Assembly: GCA_036023115.1 (NCBI GenBank) | Contig: JAYKKT010000041.1 | Coordinates: 6,064,501 to 6,128,500 of the forward strand | DNA: 64,000 nucleotides | Source: Brasenia schreberi | Taxonomy: Eukaryota; Streptophyta; Magnoliopsida; Nymphaeales; Cabombaceae | Direction of reading: 5' to 3' | Shown: positions 11,037 through 21,925 of the stretch, piece after piece | How the letters are laid out: each line of letters opens with the position of its first letter | Numbering within the stretch: the stretch's first letter is position 1 | The notes under the pieces: model-generated | Databases searched by the model: none | Told to the model about the DNA's origin: nothing | The model's input: the letters and a program-made list of their open reading frames with translations, nothing else | Program-made: the position numbers and the translations under genes

Positions 11037-11373
11037 TGTAAACACCCAAAATTTTCTTATAAAATTTTTACCTTTTTAGGGAAATAGCTATTTTTGGCAA
11101 TTTTGGGTTTTCGAATGAAAAAGGCACTAAACGAGCTTATCTCAGTATCAAAATTTTATGGAAGCTTTAAAATGATGAAAGAATGCTTTCCTTTCTGAAA
11201 ATTTCGAATTTTGACAAAATTGGGAAAATGACGATTTTGCCCTTAGCACTGGAAAAGCAGGATTTCGTTACCTTAAAAGATTTATGATGAAAAGTATGTT
11301 GAAAGCTTGCCTTTTGAAAAGATACAGGTATCAAAAAGACAAGTTGATACTTGAAAAGGACGGTGAGCACCCA
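11037..11373 (+). repeat. Short LTR-start-like segment
   Basis: Begins TGTAAACACCCAAAATTTTC, the family LTR start, and runs about 336 bp. It shares AACGAGCTTATCTCAGTATC with a diverged inverted copy ending at 21925. It stops where a minus-oriented LTR end begins at 11374. Probably the truncated head of a related LTR. Confidence 0.55.
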
Positions 11374-12149
11374 TGTAGACACCGAAAATTTTCACTTACG
11401 GGTTCTTAGGCCTGAAGTGAACCTTTTCGCAATCTACTTTCGCTTTATGGGCGTGCCAGCTAGTTTACTTTAACTAGCAAAGTATGTTTTGAAAATAATC
11501 TGACTTTTGAAAAGCGATTGTAGGCAAGCGGGATTTTTACGTCGCAGACCTTCTTGCACCAATGCGCAAGGGTCAGTCTGTACGCTTAGAGACTTTGTTT
11601 TGAAAACAAGTTTAACTCAATATATCTTGAATGAAGAAGTGTTTAAAACCTTTTAAAAACCATGCATTTGGGCGATTTTTGATTTTGTAAGGGTTGGACG
11701 ACCCTAAGTCTTTCAAATTTTAATCTGCTTAGGCATGATGGGCGTGCATCGAAATAGCCTAAGTCTTGGCGTGTTTGCACGATTGATTCGGGTTTGTACG
11801 ATTTTCAGATTTTAGATCACGTGGATTTGCACGTGCCTAAGTCTTTCTTTTTATCCCTTTATGGGCCACCTAGGTGTGTGTTATGAACACTCCACTACAT
11901 GGGGCGAATTTTGAGCGGGAGTACGAGGCTTGCTTTGATGCAATATGCATCCTACCTCGTGGTATGGCGTAGATGCAATGCAAACTCACGCAACTCCAAA
12001 GGGAAAACCCGAATGTAAAGACAAATGCCGAAGGGAAATTGCCGAAGGGAAATGACTTGTAAAGTAAATAGCCGAAGGGAAATGACTTGTAAAGTAAATA
12101 GCCGAAAGAAATACTTTATATAGAGTATATGTAGGGGCCCTTACTTGGG

Positions 12150-12480
12150 TCTTGCAAATAAGAGCGAAGGCTCAATGTGTGTGCATGCTTGAATTGAAAG
12201 ACTTACACACACAACATGAAATGAAACCCAAATATAAATTGCAGTATGCCTTGACTAAGGTCTTGGGAGTAAGAGCGAAGGCTCAATGTGTGTGCATGTG
12301 GGAATGTAAAGACAACTCACACGACATAAATGAAACCCAAATATAACTGCAATAAGGCCTTTACTAAGGTCTTGGGAGTAAGAGCGAAGGCTCAATGTGT
12401 GTGCATGTGGAAAATGGAAAGACAACACACACGACTTAATTAAAAACCCCCTTGACTTGAAATATATAAATATAACTATA
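12150..12480. repeat. ~110 bp LTR subrepeats
   Basis: AGAGCGAAGGCTCAATGTGT occurs at 12161, 12272 and 12381, giving periods of 111 and 109 bp. Each unit also carries GAAAGAC-AACTCACACGAC and AAACCCAAATATAA. Comparable arrays lie at 5690-5900, 48100-48560, 56220-56690 and 58480-59200, so the array is a stable feature of the family LTR. Confidence 0.88.
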
Positions 12481-13043
12481 TATTAAGGGCTTGTTAGGCC
12501 CGTGTGTGTGCGAGAAGTGTACGACTAAGAGCCAAATGGCTCAAGTGTGCGTGTGTGTGGGTGTGTTAAACCACGTTATTACAATCGGGGGGAGACGAAG
12601 CTCCTTTACTACAACCCCGTATCAAAATTTAATAAAACACCAAATGTAAGGACTTACAACTCACCTAGCCCGCTATGTGGGGTGTGTCTAGGACGCGTAC
12701 GCCTTGCGTGTGGAGCCTGGATCACATGGAAGTGGAACCGGCTAGCTTGGAGGTGTTTGAGAACCTTTGAGGACTTGGGAGAGGTGTTTGAGTAGGCTTT
12801 GTATGGGCCTGGTTTTTGGCTTGGTATGGGCCTGGTTTGGGATGACTCGAGTTGGGTTCTAGGGGAGCTTGGGGCAACTCGGGCTGTCTTGGTGCAGCCC
12901 GGGGTTTTGCCTTGCAAGGGGGTGCCTTAGGATGACTCGAGCCAAGGTGGTTCGAGTTATGTTTTAGGGGAAACCCTAACTAGGTTAGGTTCAGTCAGTC
13001 AAGGCCAAGGCAGGCCGGGGCTTTAGTGGTGTGGATGATACAC

Positions 13044-13355
13044 GGCCTGCACCAGCAGGCCATGGGCTTGGGGGTGAAGGAAGGGATACGGCCTGCACTA
13101 GCAGGCCGTGGGGTCTCTAGGGAGAGGTGGCCTACCGAGTGGCAGGCCCTGCCCTTGGTAAAGGAGGGGAAGCCTGGCCTGCACTAGCAGGCCGTGGGCT
13201 TGTAGGGAGAGGGCCTGCCGAGTGGCAGGCCTTCGCGGGTTTTTGGTAAGAACTGGCCTGTCGAGTGGCAGGCCCTGGCTGGGTTTGGATGAGGCACGGC
13301 CTGCACCAGCAGGCCATGGGTTTACTGAAGAGAATGGCCTGCCAAGGAGCAGGCC
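13044..13355. repeat. Array of eight short hairpins (GGCCTGC...GCAGGCC)
   Basis: Eight inverted repeats at 13044, 13090, 13129, 13176, 13212, 13255, 13298 and 13336, spaced 36-47 bp. Two loop types occur: GGCCTGCACCAGCAGGCC (or ACTA) and GGCCTGCCGAGTGGCAGGCC (or a one-base variant). Stems are 7-8 bp and GC-rich. The arms are kept in pairs while spacers differ. The array lies inside an LTR fragment but is not seen in the other LTRs of the window. Confidence 0.93.
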
Positions 13356-13974
13356 ATTAGGTTTGGTTTGGGGCGAGGGATGGTGGCGGTTTTTAGGTGG
13401 TGGTAGGTTAGTCGGGGCAGGTAAGGTGCAGGTGGAGTTGGGTCAAGGCGGGGTTTGGTTGAGGCGGTGATAGATAGGTTCGGCCAGGTTGCAGCCGGGG
13501 CGGCGGCTAAGAGAGGTTAGTTGGTGGCGAGGTGGGGTTCGGCCAGGTTGCAGGTTGGTTGGGGAAGGGGTTTTGGGGAGTTCGGCCAGCACTTGGCTGG
13601 GCTTATTTGGGGTGGTTTAGGTTTAGTTAGGTGTAGGTGGGTTCATATGGGTTAGGTTTAAAAGGGTAGAGAGGAGGGCTTGGTTTAGTTGAGGCTTACC
13701 TTAGGTGCAGCCCACTAGGTTCAGCCACCTTCAATCGGTCCAGCCCACTTCCACGCCCGCGGTCCACCTCTTGGTGTAGCTAGGCTCGAGTTGGTGCAAC
13801 CCCCTTGATCTAGCCTTCCCACTTGACCAAACACACCTCCCACGACCCAAACTAACCTAGACCTAACTAGGACCATACCCATATTGAACTTGGTCGAACC
13901 CAGCCCATCCTAAACCCCCACACATCAGGCCTAAGAGATAAATCAAAAGACTCAGGGTCATCCAACAGTTGTAA

Positions 13975-14275
13975 TAAAAATTGCAAAGAAGGCATACATC
14001 GAAATTCATAAAACACTGATCTTTTGAAGTTAGTATTTGATTTAAAAAATTGAAGTTTCTAAGCGTTTAAACTGACCCTTGAGCATCGGTTCAAGAAGGT
14101 TTAAGCGAAAAGATCCCTCTTTCCCACAATTGCCGGAAAGTCTGAAATCTTTCAAAAACCTTCGCTAGTTTGAGTAAGCTAGCTGGCACGCTCGCAAAAT
14201 GACTTAGGCACGAAAAGGTTCATTTCTGGTCTCATAAATTGTAAGTGAGAATTTTCATGCTTACAGGTTTTGGCA
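13975..14275 (+). repeat. 3' end of the 5' LTR of element D
   Basis: Plus-oriented LTR end: GTTCAAGAAGGTTTAAGCG (14090), CTAGCTGGCACGCTCGC (14179), CGAAAAGGTTCATTTCTGG (14212) and the terminus ATGCTTACA at 14275. The primer site follows at 14278 (TTTTGGCACGCCTAGTGAGA). The rest of the LTR upstream is missing or replaced by the opposite-facing LTR. Confidence 0.82.
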
Positions 14276-14398
14276 CGCCTAGTGAGACTCGGGTCTTAAG
14301 CAAACTTCGATAAAACAAACAAAACTTTGAAAAAAAAATTCAAAAAGTGTTTAACTTTTAACTATTTGCACTTGTAGGATTTCAAAAAAATTTGAGTC

Positions 14399-15490
14399 AT
14401 GTCAAGTTCAAACTCCAATGAAGTGTCTAGCCGAGCCTCGTGCTCGTCAAGTTCCTTTTCAAAGAAAATTTCAAAAACTCAACTCAAATGCAAAAAAGAA
14501 GAGCTCGAAAACTTGCACAGGGAATTCAAAGCAAAAATCGATGCAAGAATCGATGTCCTTAGCCAAGAGGCTAAGGCAGCCGACTCTTGCTCATCTCATG
14601 GAGAACCCGCCAAGGCTAAGAAAAAACCTGGCAAGTCCAAAAAGCCCAAGGAAACCTCCGCAATGGAGGGAGACCAATATCACGATTCCTTCATACAAGG
14701 ATCGAAAAGCCCTTCAAAAACTGTTGAAGGGACAAAACAAAGAAAAGAGATTGTATGCCCTGTCTGACTTCCTTCCTTCGGATTATGAAACAGATAGTGA
14801 CGACGATATACCGAACTTTCATCGGTATGATGGCACGGGGATCCTAGATCTCACCTGCAACTCTTTTCTCACAGAGCCCACAAAAAGAAAAAGGACTCTA
14901 CGAAATGGATATATTGGTTTCTCCTTTCCCTCAAGGGGACTGCTTCAAAATGACTTGCTTCCTATGACTTAAGCCAGTTCGCTACTTTTGAAGAGTTAGC
15001 GAACAGCTTTATGCAAAGATTTTCTCACAACGTAGAAGTAACGCCCACTTTAAACACCTTGAGAGACACAAAACAAGCTTCGAATGAGGATGTACATTAA
15101 TTCATCGTTCGATGGAGGTCCCTCCTCGGGCAAGTGAGGGAGCCCATCTCCAAAGGATGCACGGTAATGCTCATCCTTGAAAATTTTAAAATGGAGATAG
15201 AAACGCTTCTTTCTTTGCATGAAATCTCAACTTTTCACAAGTTAATTAAAAAGGCTTCCCTATTTGAAACCAATCTGAAAAATGGGGTCTACGATGACTT
15301 GTGAAAGGGAAAAATTCTTCCAAAACTGAGATTTGAAAAACCCAGAACTTACGGGCTACCCACGATGGACAAAGGGGTAAAACCCCAAAAGATTGCAAAT
15401 GTCCGAGTGGAATCAAACCCGACGGGCACTTCAAAGAAGTTCGAACAAAAAAATGAGAAAAATTTTCAAAAAACATTTGAAAAAAGGGAG
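14399..15490 (+). pseudogene. Gag N-terminal and capsid region, element D
   Basis: The ATG at 14399 opens the Ser-rich start (MSSSNSNEVSSRASCSSSSF), then the charged coil (ENLHREFKAKIDARIDVLSQEA). A frame change near 14690 is followed by LSDFLPSDYETDSDDDIPNF. The capsid part (MQRFSHNVEVTPTLNTLRD) follows at 15010. Stops include a TAA near 15100 and a TGA at 15301-15303 where the copy at 50 kb reads Trp. It would assemble the particle shell in a live element; here it cannot be translated whole. Confidence 0.85.
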
Positions 15491-15532
15491 TATACCCCAC
15501 TGGGGCAGCTTGTCTCGTAGGTCCTTAACCTC

Positions 15533-16130
15533 TTGCTCGCCCAAGGGTTGGTAACATTCCCCGAAATTCTCGAGGGGACACCTTCGAAAGGAAAATTTTT
15601 AAACAAGTTTTGCAAATATAATCGGCTCAAAGGCCATGACACAAACAAATGTTTCTCTCTTTTAAATAAAATTGAGAACTTGATAGAGCAGGGTCGGCTC
15701 CAGGTCACTGAGGAACCAGAGCCTGCCCAAGTTGTGCTTAAGGAACCCTTCCCCAATCACGCAAGTACCAGTGAGAAGGAAAAAGAGATATGTGCTTTCT
15801 CGACTTCAAAAGGTTTAGTGCATGCATTGCATACTAGCTTCACTACTTGTCACACACCACCTTCTCTCATCATATACAAAACAGCCAAACAAGTAGAGAT
15901 CCAGGGAGCGCTTAGAGTCTCGCCCCCAGCTAGAGCCATCTTAGAAATTCAGAGTGCTCCAAAGCACAAAAATAGAGCCAACATAGGAGCGAGCCTTAGG
16001 GAATGTGTGGGCGAGGTGACTAGGTCCGGAAGGATCTATCAACCCCCACATCTAGAAAAAAATGCTAAAAAAGTGCTTCAAAAGCATGCATTCCTAGGGC
16101 ATCGTAGGTCATGGATAAAGAAAAAAACAT
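15533..16130 (+). pseudogene. Gag nucleocapsid knuckle and hinge, element D
   Basis: Open for 200 residues: LAQGLVTFPEILEGTPSKGK, the knuckle CKYNRLKGHDTNKC (15607-15655; His of the second position replaced by Asn in this copy), the helix FSLLNKIENLIEQGRLQV, and a long hinge ending RSGRIYQPPHL. A stop just upstream (near 15518, Glu in relatives) separates it from the capsid. Another frame change near 16110 separates it from protease. Confidence 0.8.
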
Positions 16131-17046
16131 TTTAACCCCATATGATTTTGAAAATCATCTTTTCAAGATTCTGATAAACATGTCTATCCTAGAGTTAATC
16201 CAAACTTCTCTCAAGTATAGACAAGTTTTAGAAAAAATCTTAGAAAGAGCCAAGGTTAACTCGACTATAACTCCTGAGTCCTTGTCCTTCCTAGTGGCAC
16301 CCATCTATGCTAAAACACCAATCGTGTTCTCAGAAGATGAGATAGAAAGACCATATGAAACCCACAACCAAGCCCTGCATATCGATGTGGTATTGAATCA
16401 CCATCCTCTAGGCAAGTATTTGGTTGATGGGGGAAGAGGTCTCAACATCCTTCCATTACATGTAGCTTGTCAAATCGGAGTCACCCTAACCTATGTAAAC
16501 CCAAGCCCCATCGTTATCACAGGATACGATGGAAATGCATCAAAACCTTTGGGAGCCATAGAGTTACCCATGGAAATAGGATGCATAACCCACGTAGGGG
16601 TGTTCTATGTCTTATACATACACTCCCATCACAACCTACTTCTGGGAAGACCATGGATACATAGCCTTCGGGTTGTGCCATCCACCTTCCATAGGTGTGT
16701 AAAAATCCCCTATGAAAACCAAATCGTGGTAATTCTAGGCGAAAGCCACCCTCAACTAAGAGGAGTTCAAAACTTTCCCTGCTTGTCAAGTCATAAAGCC
16801 TACGGGACCAACCCCGTGAAATCCTTGGATGAATGCAAGTTCGTCCTCCAAAAACCTAGGAATGTCTTTTATGTCAAGGGGCATCCCAAAGCTAGCCCTC
16901 CCAAAATCGTGACCGTCCTAGGTAAAACCAAGCTCCCAATATTTCCAAAATCCCTAAACAAAAAGCCATTTGAGCATGACATGGATGACAGCAAGTTCCA
17001 AGGCCATCCTCTGTACAAAGAATTTTCAAAAACCAAAAAACCTTGA
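16111..17046 (+). pseudogene. Aspartic protease of element D
   Basis: 311 open residues carry an N-terminal segment (YDFENHLFKILINMSILEL), then the protease: ALHIDVVLNHHPLGKYLVDG, with the active-site loop VDGGRGLNILP near 16420-16450, the IVITGYDGNASKPLGAIEL strands and HHNLLLGRPWIHSL. The catalytic Asp is present; the loop reads Asp-Gly-Gly. A TGA at 17044 replaces the Trp that relatives have at the start of the G-patch-like segment (KPWNMLL). It is the cleanest protease in the window. Confidence 0.87.
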
Positions 17047-17216
17047 AACATGCTGCTAAACATGGGTTACATACCCTACCAAAGTTTAGGAAACAAAAAC
17101 CAAGGTTGTCTAGAGCCTATATTACCAAATCCAAATCCAAATAGGTATGGAATAGGCTACATTCCAAACATACCCCCAGAACCACCACCTACGACCACTT
17201 GGGTCAAAGGTGTCTA
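17047..17216 (+). pseudogene. G-patch-like segment, element D
   Basis: Continues the protease frame past a stop: NMLLNMGYIPYQSLGNKNQG, then a Pro/Asn-rich tail and EPPPTTTWVKG. Same position and spacing as in the copies at 2.1, 7.6 and 51.8 kb. Ends at the junction with LTR sequence. Confidence 0.6.
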
Positions 17217-18015
17217 GGTCCACACAAGGTTCGAACCCACACCCTTGATCAAGCCCATATGGCTAGCCCACTTGACAAAGTCAAGCCTACCATTTTTCTC
17301 TCTCTTACTTTATGCACTCTCCCAAGCCTCACTCTTCAAATTCACGTGAACTTGCACCCCCCCCTCTATTTATAGGCAAGGGGGTGGGTCTTGGGTTTGG
17401 ATCTTGGATTTGGTTTTTATGATCCAAATCCGATCCAAACACTATTTGGGTCTAGATCTGGATATTTATGTCCAGATCCAATCCAAATTTTTGTTTCTTC
17501 AGTCCTTCTTGGTGTTTTGAGACGGGCGGTTTTCACGGGCCCTAGCTTCATCAGTGCTCTATCTTGGGCTGCGTTTTTCCCAACCTTTTTGTCCGATCGT
17601 CTTCTCACCTTCTAGACTTCGTTTTTTGTTTGATTTTTTATATTTCAAGCTTGGGCTTGGATTTCTGATGGCTTCGTCGGTGCTTTGGCTTTTGCATTTC
17701 ATATTCCAAGGCTGAAGTCTGCTTCTTGCCTGAGTTCTTTTTTGCTTTTTGGCCTTGCTTTCATCAAGCTGGGTTGAATTCTGGGCTTTTGACCTGTTTT
17801 TGGAGTTGCTTTTCGATCAGACTCCTCTTGCTTGCTTTGGCTGCTTTACAAGATTGGGACTTGGCCCGAGTTTAAGAAACCTATATTTTGAAAGAGTTTT
17901 TTACAAAAGTTTAAAACTTTGGCACTCTTGGGTTTTGAAGTTCAAAATTGGTTTTGAAATGGTTTTGCAAACCAGGTGTTTGTTTTGGAAATAATTTGAT
18001 TTTGGGGTGTTTACA
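17217..18015 (-). repeat. LTR fragment, minus orientation (5' part with TATA)
   Basis: Ends at 18015 in TGTTTACA (reversed LTR start) and contains the AAATCC-rich block (17395-17495), TATA at 17367-17374 (reverse complement TATAAATA), and CACGTGAA at 17344. It corresponds to 60100-61116 of the element C LTR. Confidence 0.85.
17367..17374 (-). promoter_or_regulatory. LTR TATA box
   Basis: CTTGCCTATAAATAGAGG on the minus strand, in the same LTR context as the TATA boxes at 46648 and 60245. Confidence 0.7.
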
Positions 18016-18300
18016 GAGGTCTAAATATTCTCCCTCTTCATGTGGCCTTCCAAATAAGAGTACCCATATCTAAGTTAGAACCGAGTCCAATCGTCATCAC
18101 CAGATACGATGACAACTCATCCCATCCCTTAGGCTTCATAGAGTTACTTATGAAAGTTAGCAAAATACCAAATGTAGGTTTGTTTCATGTCTTAAACATA
18201 AACCCCCACTACAACCTTTTATTAGAGAGGCCTTGGATACATTCTCTCTGAGCCATCACTTCAACCTTTCATAAGTACCTTAAAATCCCATGGATAAAAT
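18016..18300 (+). pseudogene. Protease fragment of element F
   Basis: Plus-strand reading gives RGLNILPLHVAFQI, then SPIVITRYDDNSSHPLGFIEL, and HYNLLLERPWIHSL before a stop. This is the second half of the family protease; the catalytic Asp itself falls before the junction with the LTR at 18015. It is more diverged than elements B and D, so older. Confidence 0.82.
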
Positions 18301-18484
18301 ATAAAACTTTCCTTGCCCATCAAGTGATCCATTGAGTTGAGTAAAGTGGGCCATGGAGATGCCCAATTCACCCGAGTCATCTACATCCCATCCCCCCATT
18401 ACCAAGATCATCCACCTCCTAGGAGAACCCAAGTCACACCTATAGACGTGAATTTTTATTTCAAATTGTATGTGGAAATTCAAA

Positions 18485-18880
18485 ACAAAATTCTCAAACT
18501 ACGTCGTGTGTGCAAGCATGCCAGCTAGTTTGCTTAAACTAATAAATATTGATTTCTGACTTTCATGTAGCGATTGTAAATAAGTGAATTCTTTTCGACT
18601 TAGGCCTTCTTAAACCAATGCTCAAGGATCAGCCTAGATGCTTTGAAAATCGTTTGAGATCTGGTGAATTTCTAAAAAACAAAATTCCAATTTCAAAAGT
18701 TTGACAAAATCGTGATTTTAACTTCTTAACTTAAAAGCATCTCAAGTCTTGAAAAATAAAAACTGGTTATGTTTTCAGTGACTTGTCTTTGATTTTTTTA
18801 GAATAGTTTTGAATTTCTAAAAATTCTGAAAATTTTATAGTTTGATGTATAAATGCAAAAAAAAAAAAAAATTTATGTGC
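18485..18880 (-). repeat. Diverged LTR-end fragment, minus orientation
   Basis: AAGCATGCCAGCTAGTTTGCT at 18514 and GGCCTTCTTAAACCAATGCTCAAGG (about 18602-18626) match the LTR 3' part in reverse, as at 11455-11580 and 39365-39500. Followed by an A-run (18858-18871) and sequence resembling 39700-39800. Confidence 0.65.
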
Positions 18881-19035
18881 TGTAGATTTATATAGTTAAC
18901 TCCAAAAATACACCTCACTCAGACTCTCGAGATAAACCTGTGCCAGAAAGTCAAAGGTTTAAAAAAACTATTGTATGTTTATGATTAGACCTCCGATTTC
19001 TATGAAATTAGTCTTTTTGAAAATGTATGGATTTC

Positions 19036-19127
19036 AGCTTTCCAATCTTGTTGAGATGTGTAGACCTTGATGAGGTTAGGAAGCTTTCCAATCTTGTTGA
19101 GATGTGTAGACCTTGATGAGGTTAGGA
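19036..19127. repeat. Perfect 46 bp tandem duplication
   Basis: The 46 bp unit starting AGCTTTCCAATCTTGTTGAG at 19036 is repeated without change at 19082. The lack of mutations inside otherwise decayed sequence suggests a recent duplication. Confidence 0.95.
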
Positions 19128-19330
19128 CCATAATACATGAATTCATGATGGAGAGTGTGGAGGCCATATCAATGCAAATATGATGACCATGAAGATACTT
19201 AGGGCCGGTTGTTTTTGGTCCACTCTTAGCAGGATTTGTCATGATCATGTCATAAATGTCAAGTGCATGGACATGTCATTCATATCCCATCGTTCACCTT
19301 GCATTCCATTGTGAGCCCATGACCCTTCAC
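19128..19330 (+). pseudogene. Integrase zinc-domain fragment of element F
   Basis: Nucleotide match to 54625-54815 of element B: HDGECGG-like, the MKILRAGYFW-like segment (ATGAAGATACTTAGGGCCGG), and CAAGTGCATGGACATGTCATTC. Many small changes break the frame. The catalytic core is deleted. Confidence 0.75.
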
Positions 19331-19589
19331 CATGTGGTCATTTTAACATCATAAGATTCATCTCCACCAAACTAGGGGCATTTAGAATGTATTTCCTAAA
19401 AATCTTTTCATGGATGCTGAACATATTCATCATCTCATAAAGTATGTATCTCCATCATATCACATGGAATACACTTTTACATGTCATGCATCACATGCAC
19501 ATCATTCACCCAAAGAGGCCCAAAAAGGTGGCAGCCCAAGTAGGAATGTCCCCATATCATAAAAAGGACAACAAAAAAATTGATAATGC

Positions 19590-20480
19590 ATATTGATTGA
19601 TGTTGAGGGCAGAAATTTAGTAGGCCCTATAAATGCCCAATACTTGAAAAATATTATGTATAGGGTCTATGTTAAATTCTTTCGAAAAGATTTTAAAATG
19701 GATCTCCTTTGAACTTCTTGAAAGAAGGATCAAGATTGATTGTATGGCCCTAAATAAGGAAATTGATGCTTTATGAAAAGTAGAGTTTTCAAAATCATGT
19801 GGTAACATTTCAAAAATCCTTGGCTTACAAAATGAAGCCTTATTCAAAATAGCTAAATATATTCAAATGGTAGATGCTATTAGGAAATAGGATGATCTTG
19901 GTTGAATCAAGTAACCAAAGGGATAAGTTTTTCCCCCATTTCACTTTTCTCTCCAAAAGAAAAATTGGCAAAATTCAAAAGAAAAAGATAATACAAAAAC
20001 TCCTCCAAAAAGAGGTCTTCCCTTTAAATAGAAATAGGGAATACAAAAATTCCTCCGAAAGAGGTCTTCTCTTTGAATGAAAAAAAGAAAGAAAAGATAA
20101 TGCAAAAACTCCTCCAAAAAGAGGTCTTCCCTTCTGATAAAAAGAGGGAATACAAAAATTCCTCCAAAAGAGGTCTTCTCTTTAATTAAGAAAAAGAAAA
20201 AAAAAGATAAAAAAGTAAAGTCAAAGCTCAAAAGAGCAATTTTCCTTCTCTTTGCCTTAAACCACGGGATGCTTCAGAAGGGACTGTGATAATTCTTTCC
20301 TATATCCCTACAGCTTATCCCAATGGAAAAAGGTTTATCCATGAAAATCCTAAAGTAGTAATAGAATCTACTTATTTGGATTTCATTTTGTTTGAGAATT
20401 AGACTTTGTTGTGTGAGAAATGGAACTTTGAAATATTTTCTAAAATTTCCTACAAAACCTCTACCAAGTAGTAGGTATCA
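19590..20480 (+). mobile_element. End of pol and 3' non-coding tail of element F
   Basis: GTTGAGGGCAGAAATTTAGT (19601) and CCAATACTTGAAAAATATTATG match the end of element B pol (55623-55682). The tail continues with a purine-rich stretch, tandem repeats and TTTGCCTTAAACCACGGGAT (20250), which aligns with the reverse complement of 61721-61795 in element C. No gene is seen in the tail. Confidence 0.78.
19985..20195. repeat. Higher-order tandem repeat in the 3' tail
   Basis: CTCCTCCAAAAAGAGGTCTTCC recurs at about 20000 and 20108, and CCTCCRAAAGAGGTCTTCTC at about 20052 and 20161. Four sub-units of about 52-58 bp make two units of about 108 bp. Each sub-unit contains a small inverted repeat (CCTC...GAGG). 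Confidence 0.88.
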
Positions 20481-21925
20481 AGGTGCTTAATTCACATCTA
20501 GATCATACCTTATTGGGACCAGCTAGACCATACCTTGAGTTGACTTACCAATTCAACTTAAGGTGCTGCCTTCACTTGCTAAATTCGCTAAATTCGGCTG
20601 GACAAGATTTGGAAGGTTGCCTTGCTGAAATCATTGTTGAAACAAACCAAACTAGGGAAGGTAAGTGGCCTTGCTGCTATCCACTTGCTGCAGTCAGCCA
20701 ACCAATTGCTCACCTGAAATGGTAAGTCTTCTTGCTTTCTTGATGAATTCAGCCAACATTGGATGGCTTGGTGACTTACTAAATTGTGTACCAAGGTTGC
20801 CTATGGCAAGAATATGATTCATTTATGTTGAAATTGGTAAGTTTCCTCTTGGTGACTTGCCAAATTGAGTCATGCAAATCGAGCATCCAATGGCTGCGTA
20901 TGGTAAGTAGGTTAATCCATTTATGCTGAAATTGGTAAGTTTCCTCTTAGTGACTTGCCAAATTGACCAACTTTCCATTCTTGAACAACGATTTTCCTTT
21001 TTTAAATGCCAACCTTTCTTTCTTGAATACCAACTTTCCTCCTTGGACGCCGACCTTCCTTTCTCAAGTTACTTGCTTGAAACTAAAATCAGTAGATTAC
21101 TTTGTCCAACAATACCGAAATTGGCAGGTGTTTGGTTGTTGCCTTTTTGGTTCTGACTATTTCCTCTTTCAAAGGAATTTGCCTTCTTCGTGTTCGAGTT
21201 TCATATATGGCAGGTATGGTTTTAAACACTTTCTTTAAAACCATTTATATATTTGAAAACATCAAATTTAATGAAATCTTCAAATATTATTTTTGGAAAA
21301 CACGGGGTTTCATTCCCAGTTTTTGTTTGCATAGTTGACATGCTTTCGCTCCATGAATTAGTCTTTCACCACCTTGACCACTTAAACGCTTTTTATGGTT
21401 GTAGAGTATCAAACCGCTTTAATCCTTTTTTATGGATATAAGATATCGGACTACTTTAACCCTTAGGTATAGAGTCTCAGAATGAGACAATTCTTGATCG
21501 GGCGAGTTTTTGAGGTCTCGTTTGAATTTGGTTTATTTTTTAATTTAAAGGGTTTTAGGAATTTTGTAAAGTTATCAATTTGTAAACATTTTTGTGTTTT
21601 ATTCTCATTTTCATTTGTTTCTTTAAGAAAAATTGTTTGAAATCATCCTTTCTTTGAAGGCAATCATTTGAAAAAGCAAAATCCTACCAATTTGGCCGTG
21701 AGGGCAAGCAAAGTAGTCACCTTTTGAGATTTTTAAAGTTGGATTTTTCTTAGAGGGATGCAATATACTCTTATTTTGAGGTTGCTACAAAATTTTGGTA
21801 CGGAAATGAGTTCGTTGAAGGTGTTTTTCTTTGAAAAACCCTTAAACGACCTAAAGCTGCAAAGAAAAACTTAAATTTCTAAAAGATGAAAAAAAATTAT
21901 TTTGAAAATTTTTTAGGTGTTTACA
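20481..21925 (-). repeat. Diverged LTR-like segment, minus orientation
   Basis: Ends at 21925 in TGTTTACA, a reversed LTR start, and its last 150 bp resemble 11037-11200 inverted. The body has repeated AAATTGGTAAGTTTCCTCTT (20831, 20929) and no recognised coding sequence. Assignment to an LTR is an inference from the terminus only. Confidence 0.45.
20819..20968. repeat. 98 bp tandem duplication
   Basis: ATTTATGTTGAAATTGGTAA at 20821 and ATTTATGCTGAAATTGGTAA at 20919, both followed by GTTTCCTCTT-GTGACTTGCC. Confidence 0.8.

Larger units (their letters stand above)
11374..13970 (-). repeat. LTR fragment, minus orientation (3' and central part)
   Basis: Starts with the LTR end (TGTAGACACCGAAAATTTTC at 11374). 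It contains GGGCGTGCCAGCTAGTTTACT, three ~110 bp subrepeats (12160-12450), the TCGGGGGGAGACGAAGC block at 12585 and a G-rich central part with a hairpin array (13044-13355). The LTR start and TATA are absent. No primer site or internal region follows at its 3' end, so it is an isolated LTR piece. The right boundary is uncertain. Confidence 0.75.
14276..17216 (+). mobile_element. Element D: gag-protease part of a Tat-lineage retrotransposon
   Basis: Primer site, gag, knuckle, protease and G-patch-like region in order on the plus strand. The element breaks off at about 17216 after the Pro-rich tail of the G-patch segment (ending in TTTWVKG) and continues as an opposite-facing LTR fragment. RT and all later domains are absent. 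Several stops and frame changes are present. Confidence 0.9.
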
